A DNA stretch of 64,000 nt from Dicyema japonicum (GCA_011109175.1 RDEW01000032.1:328656-392655), one strand, 5' to 3'. Positions 13,521-26,635 are shown, numbered from the stretch's first letter. Notes: a model not told the origin generated them from the letters alone. Translations and numbers: made by a program.

Positions 13521-16500
13521 ACTGTTATTCCCTGTCAACGCCCTGTATACCCAAAATAACTTCACTGTAAATATCCTCGACTGGACACTTTGGTAGTACG
13601 TAGACATAATAAAACAGATTACTTTTGATTACAACAAAACGGAAGTACCACCAAACAACGACTTCTAATATTTTTGGAGGGTTTATTGGTTTCCAAGGAT
13701 AAATGAATATGAAGAAATATGAATTTTCCACCAAATGGTGATACCAAAAATATAGTTATCCAGGGCAAAGGGACAAATGAATAACAAGAAATTGTAGGAG
13801 TGACGAGGAAGATATAAACCAGGTAACAGCGTAATTTTGAAGCATGATATTAATGACAATCCCAAAACAGAAGATTATACGACAACATTGACATATAATT
13901 ATTACACAAACAATCAAGTCGACATTAGTAAAATTTCTTCATAATTCAAAGCACATGAAGAATTGATGAATCAAAGATCTACTATATAAAAGTTTGAAAC
14001 ATCTTGCATTTTCAATAATGAAGAAATAATAATAAATACAATAACTAAAAAGCAACAACAAACGACCACAAGAGGCGATGATAACGTGTATAATAAACTT
14101 GATGAATGGTGGTTGACCATTTTAAAAAATAAATTTTGATTAATATAATTAATAAAATTATATTTTTTATACTCATTTTTGATTTTTTAACTTTACACGT
14201 TTGGATTTAAAAAAACAGTCCCACCCATGAGCGACGAGTCCATCTGCACGACACAGTAGTTAAAAGGGATCCTCTTATCTTTCTCCCTGACCAAATCCTC
14301 TGATGAAGATTGCATTATGAAAAATATTCCGCTAAAAAATGAAGTGATATCCACGACGGTAAGACGTGGGACAAAAATGGAAGAGGCCATTGCTTGTAAT
14401 GGTCTATTGGAGGATGGATTTTGTCAACACAAGCAGACGTTCTCTCTTGGCTACCTTTCTTGGATTAATTGGTTATGACTGTTTGTGTTAGGCATAACAC
14501 AGATTGTAGACACGTGGTTAATAAACACATGAAATATAAAAAGAAGGTATTTCAGTAAAGGAAATAAGAAGTATATAAAGAAGCATACAAGATAGATTTC
14601 GCGTATGTCTTTGAAGGAAATTGAAAATCATTTAATCAACCCCACTGTATTACTTTTTGAAAGGATATTCACACTACAGCTTTCTATTTAGTTAGTTAGG
14701 TAAAGCACATTCCCATTACCAGTAAACACTGTTTATGGTTTCCTTTGTTCCATGCTTTTCGATTATCCTTTCCTTCAGTCTTTTCCATCTTTTCGTTGTC
14801 GTGCTCGTTTCCTGATTTCTTCCAGATCGTCTGCATCCATCAGTCGGCCACCGATAACTGCGTAAACTTCCGAGAGTGTCCTTGAAAGACAACTTCTTGA
14901 ACGTACTCTGAATGCAGGAGATACAGTATGGCCGAAACAATCTTACGTCTGTTCATCCATAGGTAGAATATGTCCAAAAAAGCGCCAGCGTGCTTCAAGT
15001 ACGATTAGACTCATTGGTCCACAATCAGTCAGTTTTTATAATTTATTGTTTGAGATTTACTTTGGACAAGAGTATCCAAGGAGTTTTCTTGTTAGCTTCT
15101 GTGAAAAGAGTCAAGCTTTCTATTTCCTTCTATTATAAATTTTTTTTATGTTAATAACTTTTTTTAATATAATAACACGTTTCAGAAATATCGAAAGATT
15201 TGTGGATATAAAACGTGGATTAAAATATAATGAAAAATTCCATAGACCATGATAACTCTAACTAACTACCCACGTGGTCCCATACACCCCAGTAGAGACG
15301 TTGGTCCAATATTCCTCCACAAGCCCATACAATACAGTATCGGTCAAATAATCTGGAAACACCCCTCGGTTCTTACAGATTATAAATTCCAGAATGAACC
15401 TGGAACCCCAGCTAACGTGGCCATCTTCAACTAAACGCTCTCCGATTCTGTAAACCACGAAGTACCATCCTTCCAATGATCCTCAACAGGAGTTCTGAAA
15501 AATTGATAGACGCTTAAGAGAGCGAGAAGATCTGGATGGACTACAAGAGCTTGGGTGTGCCAGGGACAAGTAAAGAAAAATGACTTTGTTAAAAATTTCT
15601 CGAGTTGTATTTTCTCCAGTATTCCTTACAAGAGTTAAAGGAAAATACAATATTCCCCAAAGTCCCAACAACGAACTTCTTGCAGTGGTTAAACATCATA
15701 TATCTTCGGAGTCGAGTTTGACTTGTCAATCTCTCTAACAACCACGTTGAACAACTTTCCACTAAAGCAAAGCAAAAATCAAATATGCTTCCAGCAGTGG
15801 TTGGTCACTCGAACGGAGACAAAGGAGTGTATAACGCATTAATTATGCCTCTCCAAACTGGGGTATATATAATTCTCCCTATTACAAAAGCTTCTGCAAG
15901 TCCAGAATTCAGCATTGAGAGCTATAACGGGTTGTTTAAAACGATCCCTGTTGGGGCTTACACTGGGACTCGAAGATCATGCCTTTTGGTGGCCACTTTA
16001 AAATGAGGTGCGTCCAATATTTCAGAAAATCAGCCGACCTTCCCATTACTTAAATCTATCAACTGCAGACACATATGGAGAACATTCACTTATCTCCAAA
16101 GAACACACAGGAAAATCCAAACAAAAGACCTAACCTGGCTAAAAAAATGCACATGATTTTGTGTTTAGGCGTGAATACAAACCCTGGAAGGAAACAAGAT
16201 ACAGGAGCGCAAACCTCTTGAGATTAGAGTATCAGAACACCTTCTTCAGAAGTCAAAGTTACGCGAAATCATGTATTTAAAATCGATAATTAACTTAGTT
16301 GAAATGGACAAAGAGTGTAATCTCAGTTTATAAGAAGAAATGCTTATATTTGATTCTGATTATTCTGACGGTCGATATGACGCTATTTCCTTACATTTCG
16401 GAAGAATTTGATGAGTTATTAAGTTCCCATGATGAGAACTCAACATCTGATTATGAAGGTTACGACAACTCTGATACCTTCTACAGCTTTGATTCCGACG

Positions 16501-16679
16501 TAATGTACTATCGTTAATAATAATGATCACAACGGAAGTCTTGTAAAAACTAGTTATGCAATCTAGTTGTTGGCATATGGGGGAAGCAGTAGCTACAGTA
16601 GATGAAATTATTTATCTTAGTATTTGGTTACATCTTAAAGCGCTAGAAGTTGCTAAGGATTTTATGAAAAATGAAAAAT
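13521..16679. other. region without a supported gene
   Basis: Frames of 60-75 codons occur on both strands (for example 15249-15434 +, 15785-16006 +, 16299-16517 + with an acidic Ser/Asp tail). None shows a domain I recognise and none joins into a longer model with short introns that I could confirm. GGTCTATTGGAGGATG near 14.4 kb matches retrotransposon-tail-like sequence at 44.61 kb, so part of this is transposon debris. Confidence 0.4.
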
Positions 16680-16689
16680 GAATTAAAAC

Positions 16690-16965
16690 AACAAGTTATG
16701 GAATAAGTAGTCCGCCGGTTGGCCTGGACTGTTCCTCCGGGTACCCCTTATCCTTGCTATCCATCCAATTACTAATTTATCTCCAGAACGTTGTAGGTAC
16801 AAAGCCAGTACGCCCATCTCCAGATAGTTCTCCCTTTGTAGGTCCTTTCCTCAGTATGTTATACCACGGTGGTCCCAAACCGTCCTGCAGGGACCGATGA
16901 TGTGGTTAACAAAGTCCCGTGTAGATCCCAATTCGAATGTAGGGATCAATTGGATTTTATGAACT
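16690..16965 (-). repeat. dispersed repeat B, inverted copy
   Basis: The reverse complement matches 46.37-46.65 kb. Shared blocks include AGTCCGCCGGTTGGCCTGGA, ATCTCCAGAACGTTGTAGGT, AGTACGCCCATCTCCAG, TCCTTTCCTCAGTATGTTAT and CAAAGTCCCGTGTA. A third, more diverged copy is at 57.72-58.09 kb. No host function is evident. Confidence 0.75.
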
Positions 16966-17644
16966 TTTTTTTCAAACATCTCAATCTGCTCTTTCTACAC
17001 TGATTGACCTGTCTACAATGCTTGAAATCGTTATCCTTCATCCTTGAGTTGCATTCATTACTTCCGTTTTTATCTCCAATGCCTAAATTGCAATTTAAAT
17101 TATAACATCTTTGTAGCATGTTCTCGTGAGAATTATTCCTCTGGTTTTGAAATGGGACGGAATTATTTCCACGTGCTACAGAAATCATTTGAAAGCTTTG
17201 TCGATTGATGTGCCGATAAGAGCTATTCAAACGGTGGCTTTAAAGAAAACATTATAAAGTATTATTGTTGAGCACAAACAGTCTAGCAGTCTAGACACCA
17301 ATTTACGAAATCTACGCGTCGAGGAGACTGGTAGAGCGGGCAACTCATCCATTGGAGAAACGGACGACCCACTGTCCGAGGTGAAAGTGTAAATCATGTG
17401 GATATTGTCGATTCTTAGAATTGTATCGTTACTGAATGGAATAGTTTTTGGTAATTCGAAAATTCCCTTTTAGGAATATAATTTATATATATTTTAACAT
17501 ACGGAAGTATAACATCTTGACTGAGGATTATTTATATAAAATAAAAAACCAGTATTGGCGATAAATTATGCAACTTTATATGAATAAACAAGCCCTTAAT
17601 AGTTTGAGGACTTTTATGTAATTGTCAATGAAGCTACCCACACA

Positions 17645-17805
17645 AGAAAAAGTAAAAAAAAAGAAGTGAAGATCATTCCTTGGTTCTACGATTAGTTAAA
17701 ATTAACTGTTCTTTACTTAAATAAAGTGTGTGTCCTGCCTATGCGGAGCTATAGATATTATGGCTCTCGTGAAAAGGCTGTTATTATTATTAATGAAGCT
17801 AGTGT
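17645..17805 (+). repeat. SINE-like repeat, 3' part
   Basis: Contains AAATAAAGTGTGTGTCCTGC, GGAGCTATAGATATTATGGC and an ATTATTATTATTAAT tail. The same blocks in the same order end the copies at 26.64-26.93 and 37.13-37.47 kb. The 5' tRNA-like part is not recognisable here, so this is a 5'-truncated or diverged copy. Confidence 0.65.
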
Positions 17806-18009
17806 TATAATTTTGCTATAGTTTTTCTTTAGACTTGTAAAAAATTCAATATTTTTTCCTAGTGATTGGGGATGGTTCGCTTTGAGTGTTCTTGTGAGCA
17901 AGATGGCTTCATCGATTCGTTAGAAAAATCCTCACCGCATTGCAAACACAATGGTTTAAGTGAATCCTTTGGATTTTGAATACAACCATAGGATAAATAG
18001 TTTTAAAAA

Positions 18010-18429
18010 GCACTCCGAGATAACATAAAATTAGTTAAGCTTCCCTTGTGCCGTATTCCGAATCATCCTCTCCGTCAGCTTCGACCATGATCTTCTATTG
18101 CGCACTAGATCTCTTAAGTAGTCCAAGTCGTCCGCCATTTCCATTATAATATCTGACGATATCCACACTCTTGTAGCGTTGTGAATCAGGTCCTGATGGA
18201 CTGCGAATCCAAGACCACAATGTCGGGAGGCTGACGGGAGAATAAAAAGGTGGAATTTTCCAAACAGTTCTGTACATTGTACGGTCGTTTTTGTCTCTAG
18301 TAGACAGCAGACGTCATATTTGGTTAGATCGCATACCAATTGGTGTTTCTTGTAAGGTTGAATAAGTCCTCTCCAATTGAAAGATCCCAGAGTGAACGGA
18401 GAAGTCGGTAAGGAATACGGATAAGACAT
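18010..18429 (-). pseudogene. non-LTR retrotransposon endonuclease-domain fragment
   Basis: A 132-codon minus-strand frame begins with LGSFNWRGL and continues with QLVCDLTKYDVCCLLETKT. This resembles the start of the apurinic-type endonuclease domain of LINE elements (N-terminal '..N.RGL', then 'D.L.L.ET' with the catalytic Glu). The rest of the nuclease is absent; the C-terminal half (LDYLRDLVRNRRSW and onwards) is shared only with the copy at 63.48-63.96 kb. Probably an internally deleted element. Identification rests on motif pattern. Confidence 0.5.
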
Positions 18430-20230
18430 AGTGCAATAGAGGTGTCGTTACCTCCTCAACCAGTTCTCTTTATATTCTCTTATTTTTAACAACTACCATC
18501 AAATAGCTGCATGCTTTGTCATTTAAATTATTTAAAATAAATTTATTTTTTAATATATTTTAATTAAAAAAATCGCACATTGAATTTTCTTTGAAATCAA
18601 GTAATGATTGAGGATTTCATAGCCGCCGAATTTCATGGAATGATGATTTAGTCAGATCTAGGACAAATGTTTTGAAGATCTACGATTGCCAAAAAAGAGC
18701 CTTCAAAATCACGGAACGCTGGATTTCTGGAAAGTTCCAGCCATCAATGCCTCTTGAAACCATGATCCGAATGAACCATGGAACGTGGTCTCGTGACTGC
18801 GAAGATGTAGTCACTCGACCGATAGGTGCTTGAGTGGAGTCGAAGAAGGAGCATCGGGCCAAGATGAGGTCCCTGTAACAGCGTGATAGGATCACGTGAT
18901 TAATTATTTCATGTAACCGTTGTCTCTGATGTTTTTTTATTTATTTAAGCACCCAAATACCACTGTTAAAAATCGAAACTAACTAGCACGTGATCTCGAT
19001 ATGTTCGAATAAAGTCCTCATCTTTGCCCGATGTTCCTCTCGATCCCACACATGTACGTATCGAGGGACTGTTTGCAGAGGTGCTTTGAGTCATCCCGGA
19101 ATCTATCCGCATGAGGACTTCCAGAGGAGTCGGTCCGATCCATGTTCCCCACGAGTCTATCGCTCCGGTGTTAATATTGTCATTAGGCTATACCTTTATT
19201 TTGTTAAGTTGAGTTTATCGATTACATTACAGAAGGTCATCAAGAAAATTATAGAAGACGAGTGTTTCCTTCATCAAGAAAACTATAAAGTACACAGGGT
19301 TCACGACTATAAGACTTTATCGAGAAAACTATGAAAGACGGGGGTTTGTGATATGTCATTATCAAGAAAACATCTAAAGATGTAGGTTCCACTCATATCC
19401 TGTAAGAAAGAATACCAAGAAATCAAATTTGATGAGAGCGATGACATATTTCAATTTGTTCAACTTATTCTTTACTAACCAGACTACACATGGAGATGAA
19501 AATTAATTTACTGAGTTGAAATCGTCCCCTCTTCATGATCTGGAGATCTAGTCTGCCATCACAGAAATGTAATTGCACCTGGAACATCTACAAGATTGGT
19601 TAAAGGACAACTGATTATCAAAAAACCTAAGACCTCACTTTTCACCTCGAACATGAGTCTAGAAGAAAAATAATCAATCTCACATACAATATCAAAATCT
19701 TTTTTTATGAATTTCAAAAAACCTTAGAATATTCTCATATGGAGATGAATCTACTAAAAAGTCTCAAACAGTACATCTACCCATCACACAAGTGCCTTAT
19801 AGAAAGACGCTGAGAGGACGGCTATAACGGAAAGGGAGTGCAGAATGACAGAAGAGTGGATTTCTGGAAAGATACAAAAATAATCTTAAAGCATCAGCAT
19901 TCACATGACAAATCGATGAGTGTTCTTCAAATTTCTTTCATTCGCCACAGACTGCATCTGGGTAGTCAGAATATGTAAAAAACAAAAAGCGTGAAGCAGT
20001 GTATAAGCTGACACATGTCCCAAATGAGAGATCTTCCATGTGAAAATGCGAAAATGTAATCACGACTCAGAGACCCCTGTGAACGGAAATGGTTCTCATA
20101 ACACATTGTAGTCGTAGTGGAAATGGTCACTGTCTCTATGCCACTGCCACCTGATTGCAAACTGTGAACTTAAACGAAAAGGTAGAAATCCCGAAAGTAA
20201 ACAATAAATGTTAGTAAAATTAATGATTAA
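18430..20230. other. region without a recognised gene
   Basis: Short frames only. TATCAAGAAAA(C/T)-type phrases recur loosely between 19.2 and 19.4 kb. I see no RNA gene or recognised domain. Confidence 0.4.
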
Positions 20231-21682
20231 CTAATAAAAGTAGTTCCTCCAGGTCAGAGTCTCCTCAAGTAACTCTTCCTCCGTCATTTCGTGGTTCTCC
20301 ACGTTGTTACCATTTTGAAGCTAAATAAGTTTAATAATAAACGTTAGAAGCCTTCATCTGAAGAGTCGCCATTTGCGGGAGCATCCACCCGCTATAAAGT
20401 CAGGACAAAAGACCAACCAAAGTACCATTACCTCTATTCTGAACTCTCATTGACATAGAACTCCCTTTAAATCGCTCCTCCAGCACGTGGCCAACTTTTT
20501 GAACACAATAATTGAGATCCACCAGTTCGTCAAAGCTCAGATCTCCATATTTCACCACATTCTCTTCGCAACGGACAAACGAAGACGTCTTATATACAAA
20601 TACTGTACTAACGCCCAGGAGAGCAGGTCTAGGATTCACGAAAGCGACGGAAAACTGAGTGACCAGAAATACTTTATTTGATGTGACAGAAAGGTCCCCC
20701 GACTCGAAGACAAAGTCAGAGTCAATTTCCCTTTGATTACTCAAATTCCTACTTCGGAGACCAGCAAATGGAATTGGGGTAAAAATTGGACAAGCGATGA
20801 GTTGTGAAACAAGGCATTCGATCTCTCCACCTTTTTGATTAGCGCGTGGTCTATATCCGCCACAATAAAGCCCACCTCCTCTCGCAACGGGTCACTACCT
20901 CACCCCATGGATCCACAATCTAGTTTCCCCAATTCTAAACCATGGGTTTCGAATGACCTCATTGTATCGTTGTGCCAAGCCAGTCTGGCCAAACTGCCAC
21001 CACATAACTCTGAGTTTCCACAGCTCTGGTCTTCACCATGCTCTAAGATTCACTCCCTCGTATACCTCCCAATGAACTCTCCCGTCTCGTACGTGAACGC
21101 AGCTGAGTAGACAATAATGTCGGCCCCCATTTTTTCTTAACATCAAAGCAAACTCGGCAAATCGTAGATCATAGCACTTTAATATATTTACCGATTTCTA
21201 CTATTTGGAGACCCACGTTTCCCGCTGGAGGTCTTTACTGGGGGAGTCAAAGTAACCCCAGGATCAATGTCGGCACTCTCTTTGGTAAACACGACGAGGT
21301 CGAACATGTTAATTTTGTTATAAGTCGCGACAATTTTTCCACTACAGTTGATTACCACGTATTTGTTGCGTAATTTATCGGAGACTTGACCCCCCGAGTA
21401 GAATTTTGTTTGGTAGCCACCCAGGAAGAGCCACATGTTTGTGTCACGTGCCAGAGCTTGCATTCGTTGTACTACACTGCCAGTGATAAAATCAGCCAGT
21501 TTGAATTGTTGATCATGAGTGGAACGTATAAAATCAAATGCTTCAGGCAAGAAAGCCATTTTTGCTCCTGTTTTTTCAGCCTCTTTGACAAGTGATGTTA
21601 TCATGGACATATTTTGTTCTACATTGTCTGTGCATTGTAGCTGAATTGCTGCAATTCTAGTGGCGCATTGAACTTGGCTCAT
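20231..21682 (-). pseudogene. NitFhit-type fusion gene, degenerate
   Basis: The ATG at 21682 opens a nitrilase (NIT1) domain. The Glu of the catalytic triad is in FLPEAFDF, the Lys in ATYNKINMFD, and the Cys in CYDLRFAEF further on. ETQSYVVAV, GHSKPM and VDPWGEVVTRC complete the NIT1 pattern. It runs on into a Fhit domain (FSVAFVNPRPALLG, then DELVDLNYCVQKVGHVLEERF), ending with TWRNYFY at 20231. This matches NitFhit fusions known from flies and nematodes: NIT1 hydrolyses deaminated glutathione and Fhit cleaves diadenosine oligophosphates. Some joins are short introns, but at least three frame breaks remain (near 21190, 21125 and 20860). The His triad (H.H.H) that should follow RVQN near 20430 is absent. 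Hence I call it degenerate. Confidence 0.7.
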
Positions 21683-23544
21683 TATTTTTCTATAAACATT
21701 TTATTAAAAAAATTAAAAATTAATAATAAAAAAATAGAATTAAAAATAACAAAAATCAAATATTAATTGCACTTAAATTTTTTATTGCTAGAAAAATTAA
21801 ATTTAATTGACAAGCAAAATGCACGTTTTTTATTCAAATATTTTCTGTTGTTAAAGGAAATTATTAGTTGAGAGAGTAATAAAATGATACACTTACCCAT
21901 TAATGGGCGCGGCTGTTGATACGCCCATTTACCACAGAAATATATGATATGATATAGCACGATTATTTACACTAACAAAATCAATCAGTAGATTAGTAAT
22001 TGATGGTAATTTCCACTCAATTTGCTGAAATTGCGTCGAATCAGCATTCTACTTGAATTGCGTATTCTTTCTTTAAGTTTCGGCTCTTGTTGAAACTGAT
22101 TTCCGTGAGTACTTGTGAGCGTAAGAATGAGTGGGAGAAACAATCGATACAAGTGACGCACAAAGCTAAGTTTTCCTCTCTCATCTATCGAAAAGTCATT
22201 TCGTCAGGCCTTTGGTTCGTGCAGTCAAGTTCAAGGGTTCAGTTGTAATATATTTAAGACTTCGAGTCTTATGAATACTTTGTTTATTACCTCGTTTTTT
22301 GTGGTAGAAACACAGTGCGATTCTCCCGCAATATGTTAGTTGGATATTGGGGAATTGATCATATGCTGATCCCTTAGATTAGTAAATCTAAAGGTGTTGT
22401 GACGTAGTCTACGAAAGCTACGGTGATGGGTGCAGAGTAACCTTCCTGTCAAACGGGTAAACGAAAAAAACGTATCACATACATCTTGTGGTGTTACAGA
22501 TATTATAAAATACCGACCGTGCTCTCAGAGAACCAACTTTCACGATGAGTTCTGGTAGTCTAGGGAAGCAAAGAGATCTCTAACTTTTCTTCCATCTAGA
22601 GTAGACTGTATCAATTCCGTAGATATGATTCCGATAGCTCTAGAAAAAATTGATTCCGAAGTGCTGTTCTCAGGAGGTTAGAGTCTCAGTATTTCTTGTC
22701 TTCAAGTTATCCAGGTTTATTTGTTGGAGGTTGAATTAAACTTTCCGAAGGAGATAACAGGATCAGTTAACCTGGTAGCTAGCCCTTGAAAGTTGAGGTG
22801 TCACGGATCAAAGTCTTTTTGCATTGGATACACTGGAAACCCCAAGTTCTTAAATAAGGAATCATCTAAACTCTAAAATTCTGCCAAAATTAATAATCCG
22901 ATTTTGAGAGATAATTTTAAATTGGCGGAGACGTAAACGCTGCTGTAAGGACTTGTCCAATCCACACGTGAGATAGTCACCAAAGCTTTACTATGTTAAC
23001 AATGGAGATACACATTACTACCTACCTGGACTAATGATTCCCTTTCCACTCTTTGCCTGGACAATTTTGAGAGACGTCATGTGAAGCACCCGATGCATGG
23101 TGGCATCCAAAAAATCTATTTCTTCACTACAGAATTGTAAGGGTTCCCAAAATAACAGATGTGGATGCTTAGAAAGGATTAAATATTAATTAGACTGAGA
23201 ATGGGATATCCCGTAATCCACCTCTTATGTCAGAAGGGAAACGAGAGGCTAAATGAACTTTTAAATACCAGTAAAAGAACGAAAGGTTTATTGGTATATT
23301 TCTTAATAAGAGGAAACTTGGATAGAATTGTCATTACAGCGCGAAAATAGAGCAAATAATTCTAACAAAATTATAGACTCCGCTGGGAACTACATGAGTG
23401 AATGAATCAATTTGAACTCATTTAGAAAAAATCTTAAGATGTAGCAGAAATTATAATTTATTTAACCCCCAATACTTAAAAAAGGAAGTTATCACACTAA
23501 TTGAGTGATCTCGATAACCTCCTTAGTTAAATGCACACCTAGTT
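21683..23544. other. region without a recognised gene
   Basis: Immediately upstream of the NitFhit start is a strongly AT-rich stretch that may hold its promoter. The rest shows no coding or RNA signal that I can support. Confidence 0.4.
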
Positions 23545-23755
23545 ACATAAGCATGAATACTTAGGGTTCCGCTTGTGCCGTTCTCTTCACTATCTGTTCT
23601 ACCAGTTTGCTCATTGTAACTTTCCTCTTCCAATGTCTTCGCAGTTCATCGAGGAATCCATGTATAAGGTCTCTGTTTAGTGTTCCTCTGACGTTGAAAG
23701 TTACAATTATAAACGAGGTAGAATAGACAGACTCAACCAACATACTAGTTTTAAA
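23545..23755 (-). repeat. dispersed repeat C, copy 1 (LINE-like)
   Basis: TCTTCACTATCTGTTCTACCAG and the sequence around it recur at 35.03-35.22 kb, and more diverged near 55.80-55.92 kb. A 60-codon minus-strand frame reads IVTFNVRGTLNRDL, similar to the 'FN.RG' start of a LINE endonuclease, and ends LVEQIVKRTAQ, echoing LTERMIRNTAQ of the 18.0 kb fragment. Probably the two ends of a deleted retrotransposon. Confidence 0.55.
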
Positions 23756-23839
23756 AGCATCAAATTTTTGAATTATTTACAAACTTTAATAATTTATTTT
23801 TTAATTTATAAAAAATAAACAACAAATAAATTTATTTAA

Positions 23840-25624
23840 ATGTTATATCGACTTGGTCGGTTGTTGTCGCGTACAAACCACTCTCTCCTTCTAAGCCCAT
23901 ACATAGGACTAATTACCGGCTCACTCACTGCGGCAGGAATGGCAGCCACCACAATAACATACATTAACCCAACTCTCCACGAGTGAGTCTATTATTTAAC
24001 CATAGTTACGTCTCCAATAAGTTAACTAGAAATACCCAACAGTTACAAGACATGTGCGAGACCCCAAACTATGAAACTCCAAAAATTGTAGATGAAACGC
24101 CACAAGACATCAAAATATTAACACGTGCTGAAAAAATAGAACAGCTGGAGGAACGTGTACATGAGTGCTCCCAGATGTGTGTTGATAGTAGCAGAAAAGC
24201 CTTGGATGAAATGTCAGAATATTCCCAGAATCTCAGTAAGATATTATCAGAGGTATTCAAGTCGTAAACATGACAGTACGGTAATATAGAGGGACTAATT
24301 GACAATATTTCAAAACTGAATGAATGTAACACAACGGTCGAATCAGAAATCCAACAAGCAAAGTATTTATTTAAAATTTTAAATATCGTTTAATTTTAAA
24401 ATAGATATTTTAATTTAAAATTAGAAAGATTATCGATACTATTTACAAAGAAGCATCTGAACTGATAGCCGATAATTACCGTCAGACCAGGAAAATACGC
24501 CAAATTAAATCCAATCTGAGAAGATGCGAAAACAACGTGGAAAATATAAACAAATTAGTAGCAATTGTTGCTCACATAAGCTTAGGACTGCTGATTCGAA
24601 GTACAATGAGGACCGGCAGTTGGTTAAGGAAATTATTGAATATGCTAACACCCTAATTGGGGATATTGAGGCACTCAGCGAGGATGAACTAATGGTGTAC
24701 CTCCATAGGAGAGTTGTGGAAAATAATGATGAGAAGGAGAGGCTGAAAGAACGTGAAGAACTGATACTGGCATCGATGATGGATGACCTGAAAAGGAAGA
24801 TGGATGAGGATACTGAAAGGATTGTAAAGAAGACTTACGACTCTCTGGAGAAGCGACTGGCATCAGCTGAGAGCACAGCTGTATACCACGTTTGATTATC
24901 TCATAGAAGAGTGATTTGAGGAACAGAATTGAGAATGAGATCGTAATGGCTGAGGCTAAGTATTCGAAACAGCGGATTATTGAGGACAGGGAGGTCCTGG
25001 AAGCCCAGAGAATGGAGTACGCTAGGCAAATAGGATTTGAGGACAGGCATAGCAGTATTGAGGACATGGCGGAGTTCAATGTTAATGCCAGGAAGTGGAA
25101 TAAATCCTTTGAATTGGTTACCGAGGATATATTTGATCTGTCGGTTGACCCACGTGCTGTGGAGTTGTGGGAAAAGTGCAACATTGTGTCTGATTTAATG
25201 AATAGAAAGGATTATGTAAGCCGAGAAGAGATTAGTGAGGTACATTGAGTGAGGTTACTTAGTTGATCTCTGAGTTGTTTGACTGCGCATACAAGACTGA
25301 GTTTGGAAGGTCTCTGATTAACTGTTTTGATGATCCCCGAATACATTTTGAGGATGTATGTCCACGTGGGATGATGAGGTTTGGTTGTTCTATTTTACTA
25401 GAAAACCTATGTCAGTGGGCATACTTAGATTTTTGCAGTCCCTGATGACTTTTGATTGTTCTTCCGTGACTGAGGACAGTTCTGAGAAAGCTTTGAGGAA
25501 TGGGAGAATGAGTGATGCCCGGAGACTGATGGATAGTCCCGATAGTCGTCGCCCTGTCAAATATTTGGAGCTAAGGCAGCTCGTTGATGTCCTTAGAAAG
25601 ATGTCGATTATGTCGGCTAGTTAA
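23840..25624 (+). CDS. MICOS subunit MIC60/mitofilin-like protein
   Basis: MIC60 shapes crista junctions from the mitochondrial inner membrane. The N-terminus (MLYRLGRLLSRTNHS) is basic and Ser/Leu-rich like a presequence. A glycine/alanine-rich membrane segment (residues 20-40) follows, then long charged coiled coil (about 60-330). The C-terminal helical region ends NGRMSDARRLMDS...YLELRQLVDVLRKM, comparable with the mitofilin signature region. Seven introns fit: 23983-24005, 24253-24276, 24363-24424, 24558-24580, 24881-24906, 25240-25262 and 25356-25378. Removing them leaves 1581 nt, exactly 527 codons including the stop. Similarity is architectural rather than strong by sequence, so the family call is probable and the gene model is firm. 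The gene ends 12 nt from the stop of a convergent gene. Confidence 0.7.
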
Positions 25625-25636
25625 GGTGACTATTTG

Positions 25637-26160
25637 TTATACTAATTGATGACATTCACTTAATGAGTCGGTCTGATATGTTTTCCTATGCATTTTCGTT
25701 AATAGCCTTTTATTGGCCTCTTGTACAGTTGTTTTACCGTCATGACTTTTGGGGGGTTGACTCAGTTCCTTGTATATGTGGTTATTTCCAACCACTTTTA
25801 GTGTTTTGAGTTCTCCCTGAAAGTAGCATCAACCTCAGCCTATAATGAATAACAGGACTTAGTGTTTTATTTTCAATTCGTTTGGGAGATCGACCTTTTT
25901 CCCGCCGACACAGTCGTAAAACTTCTTGGTGAGTAATTTCAACCTCTCTGATGGCTATGTCACCGATAACTTTCAGATACCACTTTATCTGTCTTATTGT
26001 GCTGTAAAGCAACTAAAGATTTTAGAATATCTGTATGAATATCACCATTTCTGTCTGTAGACCGGCGGTTCAAGCCCTCTTGAACGAGTGTCTTTAAACA
26101 AGCCCCATTAAGGACGTATCTGGATGTTATCCCTTTGTAGCCAAAATAGACAGGCAATTG
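25637..26160 (-). CDS. unidentified protein, convergent with the MIC60-like gene
   Basis: Minus-strand coding is suggested by two long segments: PVYFGYKGITSRYVLNG through DILKSLVALQHN (about 26157-25990), and a final segment GELKTLKVVGNNHIYKELSQ through DSLSECHQLV ending at 25637. A 29-nt GT...AG intron after KTDK would join the first to SERLKLLTKKFYDCVGG. The join to the last exon is unresolved. The 5' end is open: no ATG is found before an in-frame stop near 26210, so an upstream exon is likely. I do not recognise the family. Confidence 0.4.
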
Positions 26161-26635
26161 GCGAATATGAAATATTCGAAAAACAATAAGGAAAATTGAA
26201 TATTCGAGTTAGATTCTCACCTGAGTGATCTCGCATTCTGAACTTAGTGAAAAAGAGTTTCTAACAGAGGAATCTATGTAAGAATGATCCACTAACAGAA
26301 GCCACGTGAAGATCACTAAAAATGGTTTCTTTTGAATTTTACCTTTTCTGAGCAAGTTTACGTTACTTTTAAGTGTTACGATAATTAGAAAATGTCTAAC
26401 AAATGATTGTCACGTCTAAATGAGACATTATCATGAATATTCTGGAATTAATAACTAATAATTCCCTCTTCGAGGCTATATTTCTTGGTGGATTGGACCT
26501 GAACACACAAATGGTACATCAAAGTCGCAACGAAGGATTTGTTTCAAAATCCCCTTTTTAACTCGAACCTATTAATTTTTATGAATACTTTTTTACTCAC
26601 ATTAAATCATTATTCTCCACTTTACACTATGTCCG
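26161..26635. other. spacer
   Basis: No gene recognised. It may contain the missing 5' exon of the unidentified gene to its left. Confidence 0.35.

Noticed and set aside
16299-16517. Acidic Ser/Asp-rich 72-codon frame as a gene
   Set aside because: Possible low-complexity coding, but no start context, no domain and no extension by splicing; not supportable.
17310-17395. Possible tRNA gene (TGGTAGAGCGGGCAACTC A-box-like block)
   Set aside because: No B box of the right sequence or spacing and no acceptor stem; probably a repeat head.
20860-20885. A 23-nt intron (GTGAGGTAG...GCGAG) explaining the nitrilase frame break
   Set aside because: It would remove GEVVTRC, which matches the conserved DPWG.VV..C region; a small indel is the better explanation.
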